Assembly (NCBI RefSeq): GCF_029436685.1
Contig: NZ_JAROCY010000022.1
Coordinates: 1 to 64,000 of the forward strand
Origin: Novosphingobium cyanobacteriorum
Lineage (GTDB): Bacteria; Pseudomonadota; Alphaproteobacteria; Sphingomonadales; Sphingomonadaceae
DNA: 64,000 nucleotides
Direction of reading: 5' to 3'
Position 1 is the stretch's first letter; each line of letters begins with the position of its first letter. A model generated the notes under the pieces. It was not told the DNA's origin. It made no database searches and saw only the letters and a program-made list of their open reading frames with translations. This document shows positions 45,901-50,890 of the stretch, piece by piece. Both the position numbers and the translations under genes were made by a program.

Positions 45901-47964
45901 GCGCTCGACGGCGGCACAGGCTCGGACACGGTGACTTATGCAGCTTCTGCAAATGCCGTGACGGTCAACCTGCTCACGTCCTCCGGCGCCGGCGGCGATG
46001 CGGCCGGCGACCAGTATTCATCGATCGAGAACGTGACGGGATCGGGACTGGACGACACATTGGTAGGCGATGGCGCTGCCAACACCCTGGCGGGGGGTAA
46101 TGGCAACGACTACCTGCGCGGCGGGCAAGGTGCTGATACGCTCAACGGCGGGAGCGGCACCGATACGGCAGATTATTCGGATTCGACGGCCGGGGTGACG
46201 ATCTACCTCGACGGCACGGCTGCGAACGGGGGTTTCGCCCAGGGTGACGTGCTGGTGTCGATCGAGATCGTCAACGGCTCCTCGTTTGCCGATACCCTGG
46301 TCGGATCGAACGGATCGGAAACCTTCAACGGCGGCGACGGCGACGATGTGATCAGCGGCTTTGTCGGTGACGACACGATCAATGGCGGAATTGGCAACGA
46401 CACGCTCTCGGGCGGCAGCGGCGCAGACACTGCCAATGGCGGAGCTGGCACCGACACCTTCAGCTATGCCTCGGCGACAGGCGGGGTGACTGCTTATCTT
46501 GATGGTACTGCGGGCAGTGGGAACGATGCCACAGGTGATCGTCTTTCGGGCATCGAGATCCTGGCGGGATCCGGTTTCGATGACAGCCTGACAGGAACGA
46601 GCCTGGCCGACACGCTGCAAGGAAACGCCGGAAACGATATCCTGGCCGGCGGTGCCGGTGCAGACAATCTCGACGGCGGCGCCGGGACCGACAGTGTCTC
46701 GTTCAGCAACTCCCAGGTCGCGATCACGGCAAGTTTCGCAGCAGGGGCCTTGGTGGTTACCGCTCCAGACGCTGTAGGGGATAGCTATACGTCGATCGAA
46801 GGTGTCATCGGTTCAGCCTTTGCCGACATCCTGCGCGGTGGGTCGGCCAGCGAAACCCTCGATGGTGGCGGGGGCGACGACACAGTCTACGGCAGTGCCG
46901 GATCCGACGCGATAGCTGGCGGTGCCGGGTGGGACACCATCGACTATTCGGCTTCGGCAGCCGCGGTCAGCGTGCGTCTCGATGGACAGGCCGGTTCAGG
47001 TGGCGACGCAGCCGGCGACACTCTGTCGGGGATTGAGCATGTCATCGGAACGAACCTTGGCGACAGCTTTACCGGCGCCGCCGCGGATGAGACGTTCCAT
47101 GCCGGTGGCGGTGCGGATGCGATTGCCGCCGGCGCCGGAAATGACTTCCTCTATGGCGAAGCCGGTAACGATGTCCTCAATGGTGGTACCGGCAGTGACG
47201 TCCTTGACGGCGGGACCGGCAGTGATACCGCATCCTATGACCAGTCCACGCTGGGCGTTGTGGCGAACCTTGCCGACAGCAGTTTCAATACCAATGAAGC
47301 GGCCGGCGACAGTTTCGCCAGCATCGAGAACCTGACCGGATCAGCCTTCAATGACCGGCTGACGGGCGATAGCACCGACAACCTTCTCGACGGTGGCGCA
47401 GGCAACGATCGCCTGATCGGTGGGGCGGGAGCCGACACCCTGATTGGCGGTGCCGGAACCGATACGGTCGACTACTCCTCGGCAGGGACCGCGATCAGTC
47501 TTACGCTGGGAGCAGGCGGAACGGGAACAGGCGCGGGGAATGCCGGCGATGCCGCGGGTGATACCTTGAGCGGTATCGAGAATGTCCTGGGCTCCGGTTT
47601 TGGCGACAGCTTTGCGCTTGCGCTCAACGCCGGTTTCTCGATCGACGGCGCGGGAGGCAGCGATCTGGTGGCTCTTGCAGCGAATTCCGGGACGGTGTCA
47701 GCTGCACAGTTGAGTGCAGTACTCACGCGCGTCGAGACGATCGACCTGTCCTCGTCCGGGACCAGCGCGAACCTGACAGTTGATGCCAACTTCGTGCAAT
47801 CAATCGCTGGTGCAGGCAATGCATCGCATCTCACGCTCGACATCGATGGCAATGACAATGTGACGTTTTCCGGCAACGCTTTCTATAGCCAGAACGGGAA
47901 CGACTACACGTTCTATTCGGACGCTTCGATGACGCAGGCCGTCGGCCAGCTCACCTTGGGCTGA
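27985..47964 (+). CDS. Giant RTX adhesin-like protein, 6659 aa, about 70 tandem modules
   Basis: One uninterrupted 20-kb frame. Residues 1-446 are non-repetitive; about 55-115 (KVEIVDVDVVLVFLDGSRI) resemble the prefix domain of Bap/LapF-type adhesins. From about 447 to 6545 I counted 70 modules of about 88 residues. Each has a set of Ca-binding nonapeptides (GGAGDDxLxGG) and a ~50-residue block of the form GFDTADYSxS...VxLDG...GGDAxGDxLxxIExVxGSAFxDTLxG. The last ~110 residues (NVTFSGNAFYSQNGNDYTFY) form the secretion end. No Cys was seen. No Ig, VWA, lectin or enzyme domain was recognised. It is exported by T1SS and should fold on extracellular Ca. No [TPA]AAG site for LapG was found in the first 450 residues. 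Confidence 0.93.
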   Translation: MVKISRGKAGLTRKGKATGLGPKAQYGEAPTDAGGPQHDYGAVKVVQLDSSDKARLGINYAPFKVEIVDVDVVLVFLDGSRIIIPGMAIAAFSGRKPVIVFNDKELTADQAVGMVGEIKADNNSVELHLSSAESAKPTDGQKDHAGVQPEDSAKAQIEEASKQQAQVKADAASKHLTEKISDTNSSSAASPGVISAKAVEPAPDDAIGPAGIGKLVPQLTFTLYNSEGSERTTENGQTVIKGDTGGPGSSKNAGFAAQSAPETLTGTSGNDLIYADTPAHAPQGSTMRVLHVEAMVPAGGLALTQLLIPSLPEGYGIVNGTLTDKGWLVSVDQGNIVKQTMTTDAQGKSVPVPASQSFFSFDLQLTYKLPPTGATPTSSGFVDEFYFPVMLGLSADGTTSTFAVAVSTHFGIKDVTDEAGMTVKDPVTGDPIYVLFANPPGTKINAGEGDDRIVAGAGHDEIDGGTGRDMVDYSRSGESVHVDLASGKGEKGFAQGDSYTLVEGVVGSDYDDILKGDARDNTFVGGKGADRIDGAAGIDTVDYSQAGGVGTGSGGIEIRLDGTASHGGDAEGDILNSIEHVIATGGADVIVGGAADEWIEAGAGDDTVVSSRGADRLEGGSGIDTADYGKSDEGVTISLGGAAGRGGDAQGDTIDGVENLVGSAQADNLEGDEADNRLTGGAGADHIDGKGGIDTVDFSTSTVGVEVYLDGRTSHGGDAEGDTYANIERLAGSAFDDRLVGGRGDDVLNAGSGDDVLEGGAGADTLDGGSGFDVASYAGATAAVKVALDGTLLDGDEAEGDRFVSIEGLEGSAFDDTLLGTAGADLLRGGAGDDTLAGFGGSDTLEGGEGRDMVDYSQSRTAVTVLLDGSASSGGDADGDILRSIEVVVGSAYDDRITGTGADEMLAGGSGDDVLAGGGGADVLKGGEGLDTADYSRSASGVDVDLDGDVGRGGDAEGDVLSGIERLVGSAGNDSLGGDAGDNTISAAAGDDTLRADLGADDLQGGEGFDTVDYSRANASVTVRLDGNASSGDLAEGDRLTGIERVIGSNYADRLLGDSGANTLDGGDGDDTLAGGLGADHLVGGAGLDTADYGDSSSGITVDLATGTGAGGSAQGDTLSGIENLAGSNYEDRLGGDEAGNRLDGGAGNDILEGGLGADELVGGVGFDTADYTHSAQGVTVTLDGSAGQGGEAQGDRLTEIEAVIGSQQADHLSGNDGVNTLSGGAGDDFLRGGAGADALDGGAGMDTADYSRSATGVVVANDGSVGLGGEAQGDTLSNIERIVGSGFSDTISGSGGSDMLEGAAGDDLLQGGAGADRLDGGSGFDLADYGRSRAGIVAGLDGRANTGGDAEGDQFVEIEGISGSAFADTLYGSDSEETLRGQGGNDVLVGSAGADTLEGGAGSDTVDYSESQAAVSVDLTQSSASGGFAEGDILSGIERVVGSAFADSLVGSDAADTLSGGAGDDIVEGRGGADALTGGDGFDTASYASSNAGISLTLDGSAGLGGDAQGDHIRGFEHILGSEYADVITGVGAGEVLEGAGGDDRLAGEGGDDELIGGSGADTLTGGIGQDRLDGGEGDDLLAGGSGADTLQGGSGFDIVSYADSRNGVTVDLASGLGSGGDAAGDQLSGIEGVTGSAQADRLGGSQAGDLIDAGAGDDRLSGGAGNDTLRGGTGDDLVEGGAGADSIDGGDGHDIADYSQSGVGVSIFLDGSTGLGGHATGDSLVSIEEVIGSGAADNLTGAGADEVLHGAGGDDTLIGGAGADTLDGGAGTDTASYTNSASGVTVDLETGRGTGGDAQGDSLVSVERLVGSSGNDTLGGSGDDDELIGDGGNDLLIGRAGADHLVGGAGNDTLDGGAGPDHLDGGEGLDTVDYSASEVAIQASLDGNTGAGGDAQGDVLTSIERLVGSDFGDVLVGGALADTLEGGNGDDLISAGAGSDSLRGGAGDDRLDGGAGADIIDGGDGTDTVDYSGSSAAVTVRLDGSLSAGGDAAGDQLIAIEDLTGSAFDDTLTGNDAAETIRGGSGDDTLVGGAGDDTLEGGSGNDTLEGGAGADLLRGGSGSDTASYAFAAEGVAVSLDGSTGSAGDATGDVLEGIETLIGSAYADTLGGGSGADHLSGGAGDDILLGSQGADNLEGGAGFDSVDYRNSAGAVDVRLDGSTGVGGDAAGDQYDSIEGVTGSSLDDHLAGGLAADRLDGAQGNDVVSGGGGDDTLLGGAGNDTLDGGAGSDLIDGGTGEDTVDYSTSSSGVSVSVDGSMSSGGAAEGDRLLNIENLIGSSFDDALRGTLGEDTLIGGAGDDLLAGRAGADTLDGGAGFDTADYSESGQGITVSLQGGLGSSGDATGDILTGIERVLGSMHDDTIDGSSNSDTLEGAAGDDTLLGGGADDVLLGGEGDDNLDGGAGADRLEGGAGFDTADYSASLVGVQINLDGSASSGGLAEGDRLIGIEAVTGSQADDILTGSGGDEQLRGADGNDILRGGGGADVLDGGTGTDIADYSRASAGVSLDLVTGGVSGDARGDTYSSIEIVEGSAYNDIVTGSAAADELRGNAGNDRLDGGDGEDVLLGGAGNDTLRGGAGADELVGGAGTDTADYAGSSAAVSINLDGSLSAGGDAQGDTLSSIETVRGSAFDDTLTGSAQNETLDGAAGNDTLRGGAGSDRLLGGLGDDTLLGGAGADALDGGAGFDVTSYAGSAAGVTVRLDGGLSSGGDAEGDTLTGIEGVTGSGQADALYGGASDDRLDGAAGDDLIVGGAGNDTLLGGSGDDLLTGGLGADAIDGGSGNNTASYADAGAAVAIDLMGSAGTAGEASGDTLVNIARLVGSAFSDTLGGGVLAETIEAGAGDDTLRGSAGSDTLDGGAGTDHVDYSGSGAAVTAYLDGRAGSGGDGAGDILVSIEQLTGSRFDDSLFGSEAADTISGGSGADTIRGAGGNDILGGGSGADVITGGDGADRIDGGAGADTASYADSASGVAIALDGTTGTGGTAQGDLLTAIEILEGSAFSDVLSGAAGTDTLRGGDGDDRLTGSAGADTLSGGDGNDTADYSLSSASVQVALDGSAGRGGFAEGDTLISIENLTGSGFADTLSGGMGNETLDGGAGDDILKGSIGADTLIGGAGFDTVDYSASSTGVTIANDGSFGGSGDAAGDRLAGIERIVGSASSDILTGSTLDDTLEGGDGNDQLAGLTGNDRLAGGVGDDVLTGGAGADVLDGGSGFDAVTYANATAAVKIDLAAGTGNGAEAEGDTLIGIEQVTGSDFGDTIGGSAAEEILLAGAGNDAVSGGAGADRLDGGSGDDVLSGGAGADQLIGGQGFDTADYSSSTAGIQINLDGSAASGGDAEGDTLTSIERVVGSAASDTIVGSSAAESLDGGAGNDVLTGAGGTDTLTGGAGNDTLRGGSGADRLDGGVGFDTADYSASDSAVQIVLDGSAARGGDAEGDVLTGIERVVGSSDGDSLTGGAGNETLAGGAGDDILGGLGGDDVLQGGAGDDLLVGGVGADTLDGGSGSDTVSYLASTSGVIASLGGAVGQNGDAQGDVITNVEVLQGSTFADTLYGRSSAETLLGDGGDDMLVGSAGADSLDGGSGLDTVDYSASTAAVSVNLDGSVSSGGDAAGDTLTNVERVVGSAQGDILRGFDDADILEGNDGADTLQGGAGADTLLGQAGNDVLVGGLGADILDGGAGTDTADYSGSGAGVTVGLDGGANSGGDADGDTLRGIELIVGSGFADIVRGGTGAETLQGGAGDDLLAGSAGADALEGGTGFDTADFSTSNAGITISLSGGQGTGGDAAGDTLAGIEKLVGSAFADRLGGTNVADVLVGGDGNDTLTGGLGDDGLDGGAGNDILVGGAGSDVLAGGQGNDTADYSASIQAVRVNLDGTASIGGDADGDVLSSIERVLGSAQGDVLTGSSANEQLSGNGGDDTLSGGGGADALDGGAGTDTADYSSSAAGVTITLDGAAGTGGDASGDTLTNVERLVGSAGDDTLGGSAGDDTIAGGSGADTIAGGAGNDTLQGGAGDDVITGGAGADTISGGTGNDTVSYASAQSAITAYLDGTTSSRGDAAGDTISGVEQLVGSAFDDRLLGSNGNETIRGGAGADEISAGTGDDQLFGEAGDDLLNGGGGADAIDGGAGFDTITYAGSLVGVTVRLDGTASQGGDADGDLLVNVEKVIGSAAGDVFYGSAGDEQVDGGAGDDLIVTSAGADGYTGGAGFDTVDYSSGAAAVTVRMDGSVSSGGDAEGDTLSGIEQVIGTALADTITGSANADTIVGGAGADSLSGAAGADQISGGDGNDILQGGAGADLLDGGAGFDRVTYAGAGSGVAVRMDGLAGTAGEALGDVLVGVERVVGSGFADTIVGSASDDTIDGGNGDDLLQGGDGDDALGGGNGNDTIEGGLGADRIDGGAGTDVVDYTNSVQSVSAFLDGTAGVGGDAQGDVLLNVETLKGSALSDTLTGSAGADTLLGQAGDDTLVGGAGGDTLGGGDGFDTADYSASATGIALDLVTGTGSAGDAAGDRLSSIERVVGSTMADTITGSAVAEVVEGGDGADRLDGAGGADSLFGGNGDDVLTGGAGGDQLDGGSGQDTADYASSNQGVTIFLDGVSTGAGGTAAGDTLSSIETVLGSAFGDTLVGAAAAETLVGNDGNDILEGGSGADRLEGGAGIDTASYEHASAGVAASLATGAGTAGDASGDVLVGIERLLGSDFDDILAGGSGIETLDGGAGNDMLIASAGADSLVGGAGFDTVDYAAATAAVSVALDGSGGAGDIAAGDKLTGIEAVIGSAFGDTITGTFSDDTLAGGAGNDVLSGGSGSDILGGGVGDDTLSGDSGADILDGGTGTDTASYAGSGTAVTIDLGTGSASGGDAQGDTFSSIERFVGSRVADTLIGGSGDDWFDGFDGNDTLRSGAGNDTLFGGIGDDSLDGGAGADRIDGGAGIDTVDYSGSTAGVTIRTAGTSNGGDAEGDTLSAIEKVIGSSFADRFEGRAADEEFVGGGGDDSFVASGGADIYRGDAGADTADYSASSSNGMQIYMDGSFGTGGDAAGDRLFEIETVIGSGQADTITAGASAATILAGGGNDTLFGGDGSDTLDGGAGDDILASGLGADQITGGAGIDIADYRNSGAAVIVANNGSAGSGGWAEGDVLTGIEVVYGSQNYADTLRGSLVSSSSLWGWGGDDLLVSFGQADFIDGGTGFDTVDFSASQAGVTVRLDGGASSGGDAAGDVIVNVERVTGSALGDTLIGASGNETLQGGAGDDILVGGAGADTLDGGAGFDTADYSSAGGVIVRMDGSGGGAGDAAGDVLLGVEKVIGSALADVIYGSGSADTIVGGDGDDILAPGLGADTLDGGSGSDTVDYSSSASAITVNLVDASLSTGLALGDVFSSIEIYSLSAFNDRFTGSGGGETINAGAGNDIVDAAGGDDTLYGGAGNDTLVGGAGADVIDGGAGTDTVDYSASGASVAINLGTGTGNSGGDAQGDIFAVNSIENAIGSAGDDTIVGSAAANNLKGGAGNDILIGGAGADTLDGGAGIDTLSYASSGSAVSVSLASGTGTGGDAAGDTFSGFENLAGSSGADTLTGDGAANTIWGGVGNDTIQGGAGNDTIYGEESNDTIDGGAGADVLDGGAGINTLSYASAAGAVTVSLLTGTGTAGEANGDTFTNFQNLTGSGNNDTLTGDSQQNLIAGGNGDDIIDGGTGADTLQGGNGNDTLLGGAGSDAFDGGAGTDGVDYSQSSGGVSVDLAANSGNGADAQGDTYANIENLTGSASGDTLVGNALANTLNGGGGNDQLSGLAGNDVINGGNGDDVITGGAGVDALDGGAGINTLYFGTSFGNLASVSASAGVTISLDGVTTGIGGDAQGDTYRNFTNVYLTNLADKVTGTAANEWFRGLGGADTIDGGAGTDTVSYWGSSVPGGVSIGLDGVAGTLNEAAGDVLTNIEILQGSQFDDTLWGNGSANTIQAMEGNDTIRGDAGADALDGGTGSDTVTYAASANAVTVNLLTSSGAGGDAAGDQYSSIENVTGSGLDDTLVGDGAANTLAGGNGNDYLRGGQGADTLNGGSGTDTADYSDSTAGVTIYLDGTAANGGFAQGDVLVSIEIVNGSSFADTLVGSNGSETFNGGDGDDVISGFVGDDTINGGIGNDTLSGGSGADTANGGAGTDTFSYASATGGVTAYLDGTAGSGNDATGDRLSGIEILAGSGFDDSLTGTSLADTLQGNAGNDILAGGAGADNLDGGAGTDSVSFSNSQVAITASFAAGALVVTAPDAVGDSYTSIEGVIGSAFADILRGGSASETLDGGGGDDTVYGSAGSDAIAGGAGWDTIDYSASAAAVSVRLDGQAGSGGDAAGDTLSGIEHVIGTNLGDSFTGAAADETFHAGGGADAIAAGAGNDFLYGEAGNDVLNGGTGSDVLDGGTGSDTASYDQSTLGVVANLADSSFNTNEAAGDSFASIENLTGSAFNDRLTGDSTDNLLDGGAGNDRLIGGAGADTLIGGAGTDTVDYSSAGTAISLTLGAGGTGTGAGNAGDAAGDTLSGIENVLGSGFGDSFALALNAGFSIDGAGGSDLVALAANSGTVSAAQLSAVLTRVETIDLSSSGTSANLTVDANFVQSIAGAGNASHLTLDIDGNDNVTFSGNAFYSQNGNDYTFYSDASMTQAVGQLTLG
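29326..47620 (+). repeat. Protein-level tandem repeat region, about 70 x 265 bp
   Basis: Repeats are obvious in translation but diverged in DNA: neighbouring copies share short blocks only (for example ggcggcgatgcc and gaaggcgatacc), not long identical stretches. So the array is old or has been selected against exact repeats that would recombine. Nonapeptide number varies from about 3 to 8 per module; extra-long calcium blocks occur near 32580-32780 and 41050-41200. Modules near the C terminus (from about 44300) use more Asn and look like a separate subfamily. Confidence 0.85.
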
Positions 47965-47986
47965 GGCGCAGGCGAAAGGCTGGGCG

Positions 47987-48006
47987 ACCGGCACCACGCA
48001 GCCGGT
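47987..48006. terminator. Weak hairpin between convergent genes
   Basis: accggc / gccggt arms with an 8-nt loop between the ends of the giant RTX gene and the SDR gene. No T-run on either strand, so a terminator role is only possible. Confidence 0.25.
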
Positions 48007-48042
48007 TGCCTGGCGTTCCTTCCCGTGACAGGCGGGCGTGCT

Positions 48043-48762
48043 TCAGGCGGTGCTCCCGCCATCGACGGTCAGCACGGTGCCGGTGACTTTGGCGGCACCG
48101 TCGGACAGCAGGTAGACCATTGCCGCAGCGACATCGTCGGGATTGGCTACACCCAGCGGAGAGCGACGCAGCACCGAGGCAAGGCGGTCGCCGGTAAGGC
48201 CACTGGTCAGTGCGGTCGGCATATAGCCTGGCGCTACGCAATTGATGGTGACGCCGCGTTTGCCGATCTCGCGAGACAACGACCGCATGAATCCTTCAAG
48301 TCCGGCTTTGGTCGCACCGTATACTGATAGTCCACTGTAACCGGTGCGAGCGTTGACCGACGAGGTCAGGATGATGCGCCCGCGCCGTTTGAGCAACATC
48401 GGCTGGAGCAGCTGCCGGGTCAGGAGGATTGGGCCCAGGAGGTTGGTCTGGACAAGGCCTTCGATATCGCCTCGCGACATCAGCGCGAAGAGCTGGTCCC
48501 CGCCGCTCGCAGCGTTGTTAACAACTCCATACAAGTCTTTGTAAGTCTTTGCTATTCTTCGACCGGTGTCCTGGACCTCATCCGCTCTCGAAAGGTCGAG
48601 ATGCTCGAACGCGAGGCGACCCGGGTACCGCTCGGCAAGCTCGCACAGGTCGGGGCCGAATGTCCGATTGGCGGCCACAACCTGATGGCCGAGCTCAAGC
48701 AGGCGCCGCGTCAGGGCCAGACCCACACCCCGGGATGCGCCGGTCACGACGATGGTGCTCAT
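48043..48762 (-). CDS. Short-chain dehydrogenase/reductase (FabG-like)
   Basis: 239 residues from ATG 48762, which overlaps the ligase stop as ATGA. Features of classical SDRs: TGASRGVGLAL (NAD(P)-binding), VVNNAASGGD (NNAG-like), catalytic Ser in ILTSSVNARTG, YGATK (YxxxK) and the ending VTGTVLTVDGG. It probably reduces a 3-oxoacyl group carried on the ACP made two genes upstream. It is the last gene of the minus-strand operon and converges with the giant RTX gene. Confidence 0.9.
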   Translation of the reverse strand: MSTIVVTGASRGVGLALTRRLLELGHQVVAANRTFGPDLCELAERYPGRLAFEHLDLSRADEVQDTGRRIAKTYKDLYGVVNNAASGGDQLFALMSRGDIEGLVQTNLLGPILLTRQLLQPMLLKRRGRIILTSSVNARTGYSGLSVYGATKAGLEGFMRSLSREIGKRGVTINCVAPGYMPTALTSGLTGDRLASVLRRSPLGVANPDDVAAAMVYLLSDGAAKVTGTVLTVDGGSTA

Positions 48763-50075
48763 GCACCGTTCGTCCGCTGCAACTTGCCGGCATCGCTCAG
48801 CGTGATTTCCTTCACGATCGTCACGAGGGCGGGGCGAGCCTCGCGCGGGAGGTGATCTCGGCACCAGCGCTTTATCTCGAGCGCAAGCGACTTGTCCTCG
48901 CCATCGGATTCACTGTCTGCGATGACCTCTGCGGCCAGGATGAAGCCCAGGACCGGGCTGGGCCGGGGGCGCACGGCGCAATCACGAACCGATGGGTGGC
49001 GCCGAATGGTGTCCTCCACCAGTTCGGGATGGACCTTGGCCCCACCGATATTGACCACACTGCCGTCGCGGCCGAGGAACACGACACGTTCGCCGTCCAG
49101 CCTGACTCTGTCTTGTGTGCAGATGAAGCCTGCCGCGTCGATGAGGGCGCCGCGCCCCGTACCCGGAACTGGCGCACCCGCTGGGCGAATCCACAGCAGG
49201 CCTTCGCGAACCGTCAGATCGACCTCAGGCTTTCCTCCGTCCAGCCACGAAGCCGGAAATCCGGCAAGACCATCGTGGACGGAAAAACCCACGCCCACTT
49301 CGGTCGACGCATAAGTGTGCGAAACCCGTGCCCGCGGGAAAGTACGCTTCAGGCGGTCGAGAAGGGGTTGATCCGCTGCTTCTCCTCCCAATGTAATCTG
49401 CAACAGGTTCATCTCGCCGATCCCTGGATGCATCAGTATGCGTCGCCAGAGCGAGGGTGTTGCCGAAAGATGGGTGCAGCCACCACGCCATAGCAGACGC
49501 AGTCGGGTCGCCAGATCCTGTTCGGCCGGCGGTGCAATCAGGCGGCCACCTCCCGCCACGGCGTGCAACAGGACCTGAAGCCCAGCAAACCTGCAGGGGT
49601 CATAAAGCAGACCCCAGACCGGCTTGCTTGCCGCGGATGAGGGCAAAACGGATTTTCCAAGAAGGGAAGCAAAAGTGTGGTCGAAGGCCTTCGGATCGCC
49701 ACTTGTTCCGGATGTGACAAGCGACCAGCGGGTGAGAGGCGGCCACAGTGGCTTTTCCCATACTTCGACATCCTCAAGATCGTCGATAACTGTGGCACCT
49801 TCGGATTGCGCGAGGTCCAGGCGACGAAGTGGGTCGAGATTGACCGGCAACAGCAGGACTGCTGAGACTTTCTTGTCCAGCAGGATCAGCGCGCGCACGA
49901 GTTCTGCCGCATTTGCCGGCGCCACGGCGACGCGGCTCGCACTGCGGAGCCCACGCGGTATCTGATCGTGCAGTGCAAGGATTGCGCCCGCGGTGATCGT
50001 CTGGATGCCGTCGTCCACAAGGACGTGACCTGAAGACAAGTTCCTGGCGCTGATCAGGGCTGAGAGATCAGGCAT
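48759..50075 (-). CDS. AMP-forming acyl ligase (ANL superfamily)
   Basis: 438 residues, shorter than the usual 500-550. Contains the P-loop TSGTSGDPKA (about 123), GGEAAD, the acyl-adenylate motif HTYASTEVG, the ribose-binding Asp in TQDRVRL, the hinge GRDGSVVNIGGAKV, and a C-terminal Lys in LSDAGKLQRTNGA. It should activate a carboxylic acid as adenylate and load it on CoA or, more likely, on the ACP encoded immediately upstream (the frames overlap by 8 nt). The N-terminal part is shortened. The acid is unknown. Confidence 0.85.
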   Translation of the reverse strand: MPDLSALISARNLSSGHVLVDDGIQTITAGAILALHDQIPRGLRSASRVAVAPANAAELVRALILLDKKVSAVLLLPVNLDPLRRLDLAQSEGATVIDDLEDVEVWEKPLWPPLTRWSLVTSGTSGDPKAFDHTFASLLGKSVLPSSAASKPVWGLLYDPCRFAGLQVLLHAVAGGGRLIAPPAEQDLATRLRLLWRGGCTHLSATPSLWRRILMHPGIGEMNLLQITLGGEAADQPLLDRLKRTFPRARVSHTYASTEVGVGFSVHDGLAGFPASWLDGGKPEVDLTVREGLLWIRPAGAPVPGTGRGALIDAAGFICTQDRVRLDGERVVFLGRDGSVVNIGGAKVHPELVEDTIRRHPSVRDCAVRPRPSPVLGFILAAEVIADSESDGEDKSLALEIKRWCRDHLPREARPALVTIVKEITLSDAGKLQRTNGA

Positions 50076-50364
50076 TCTGGCTTAGTTCAACCGGCTTCTG
50101 CTCCAGAGCTTCCGCTTGCAGCAAACGCGTATAGAAGCCGACGAATTCAGCGAAGGTTGTCGGTGGTTCTGCGTCGGGGTCGATCGAAAACGGATCTACC
50201 CCGAGGTCATCGTCGAGCTGTGCGATCAGCACTGCAAATGCCATGCTGTCGAAACCCGTCTCGAGCAAGACCGTGTCATCGTCCAGCGGCGGGGGAGGAC
50301 AGTCGTGGTCTTCGCTCCACAAGAGATTGAAGGTGGCGCGAATCTGGTTGGCGATAGCGTTCAT
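50068..50364 (-). CDS. Acyl carrier protein-like protein
   Basis: 98 residues, acidic, with a four-helix ACP pattern and the phosphopantetheine site GFDSMAFAVLIAQLDDDLGV; the Ser lies at about residue 40 in DSM (DSL in most ACPs). A longer C-terminal tail than usual. It overlaps the ligase gene by 8 nt and follows the acyltransferase gene by 10 nt, so all four genes form one operon that makes or transfers a dedicated acyl group. Confidence 0.82.
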   Translation of the reverse strand: MNAIANQIRATFNLLWSEDHDCPPPPLDDDTVLLETGFDSMAFAVLIAQLDDDLGVDPFSIDPDAEPPTTFAEFVGFYTRLLQAEALEQKPVELSQNA

Positions 50365-50374
50365 CTCAACCTCC

Positions 50375-50890
50375 CTAGGCCATCGTTGCGGGCGCAGAGG
50401 ATCCGTCCGCTCCGGAATCAGGTTCCGACGGAACTGAACGGGCCGCGGCCGGGTCCCTGATGCGGGCTCCGAAAACCCCGGTCATGATGTTGCGCTCGAT
50501 TACCCGTGCCGGATTGCCGAAGGCGAGTGAATTGGCAGGGATGTCGCGCAAGACCACCGAACCTGCACCAATTATGCAATGGTCGCCGATCGTGACGCCG
50601 GGCATGATCACACTGTGCGCGCCGATGAAGCAGTAATCCCCGATTGTGGTATCGAGGTGTACCCCATTGACAAAATCGTGCGTCATGATCGACGAGCGGA
50701 AGGTAACAGCGCTAAAGCGCCCGATCCTGACGCCATGGGGATATGTCTTGTCAATCTTCGCCGTCAACGAAATCCGCGTGCCTTCTCCAATCTGAGTGCC
50801 CCAGAACCGGTTATAGTACAGGCGGACCAAGGAAATCAGCCTGCGATACAGATAAGTTCGAACTCTGGGCGCAAAGCCGTATTGACGCAT
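50375..50890 (-). CDS. Hexapeptide-repeat acyl/acetyltransferase (WbbJ/CysE type)
   Basis: 171 residues from ATG 50890 (GGGGGG-type ribosome site). Left-handed beta-helix hexapeptides run through IGEGTRISLTAKI, VRIGRFSAVTFRS, TTIGDYCFIGAHSVIMPGV and TIGDHCIIGAGSVVLRDI, followed by the usual FGNPARVIERN ending; His in THDF is a candidate catalytic residue. Enzymes of this type acylate sugars or lipid-linked glycans. As first gene of an operon with ACP, ligase and SDR, it may transfer the acyl group they make onto a surface polysaccharide. The acceptor is inference. Confidence 0.85.
   Translation of the reverse strand: MRQYGFAPRVRTYLYRRLISLVRLYYNRFWGTQIGEGTRISLTAKIDKTYPHGVRIGRFSAVTFRSSIMTHDFVNGVHLDTTIGDYCFIGAHSVIMPGVTIGDHCIIGAGSVVLRDIPANSLAFGNPARVIERNIMTGVFGARIRDPAAARSVPSEPDSGADGSSAPATMA

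Noticed and set aside
29326..47620. CRISPR array or DNA satellite
   Set aside because: Repeats are at protein level with diverged DNA, within one open frame, and lack the constant repeat/unique spacer pattern.
27985..47964. Pore-forming RTX toxin (HlyA type)
   Set aside because: No hydrophobic pore-forming region, no HlyC gene nearby, and the size and modular repeats fit an adhesin or surface structure better.
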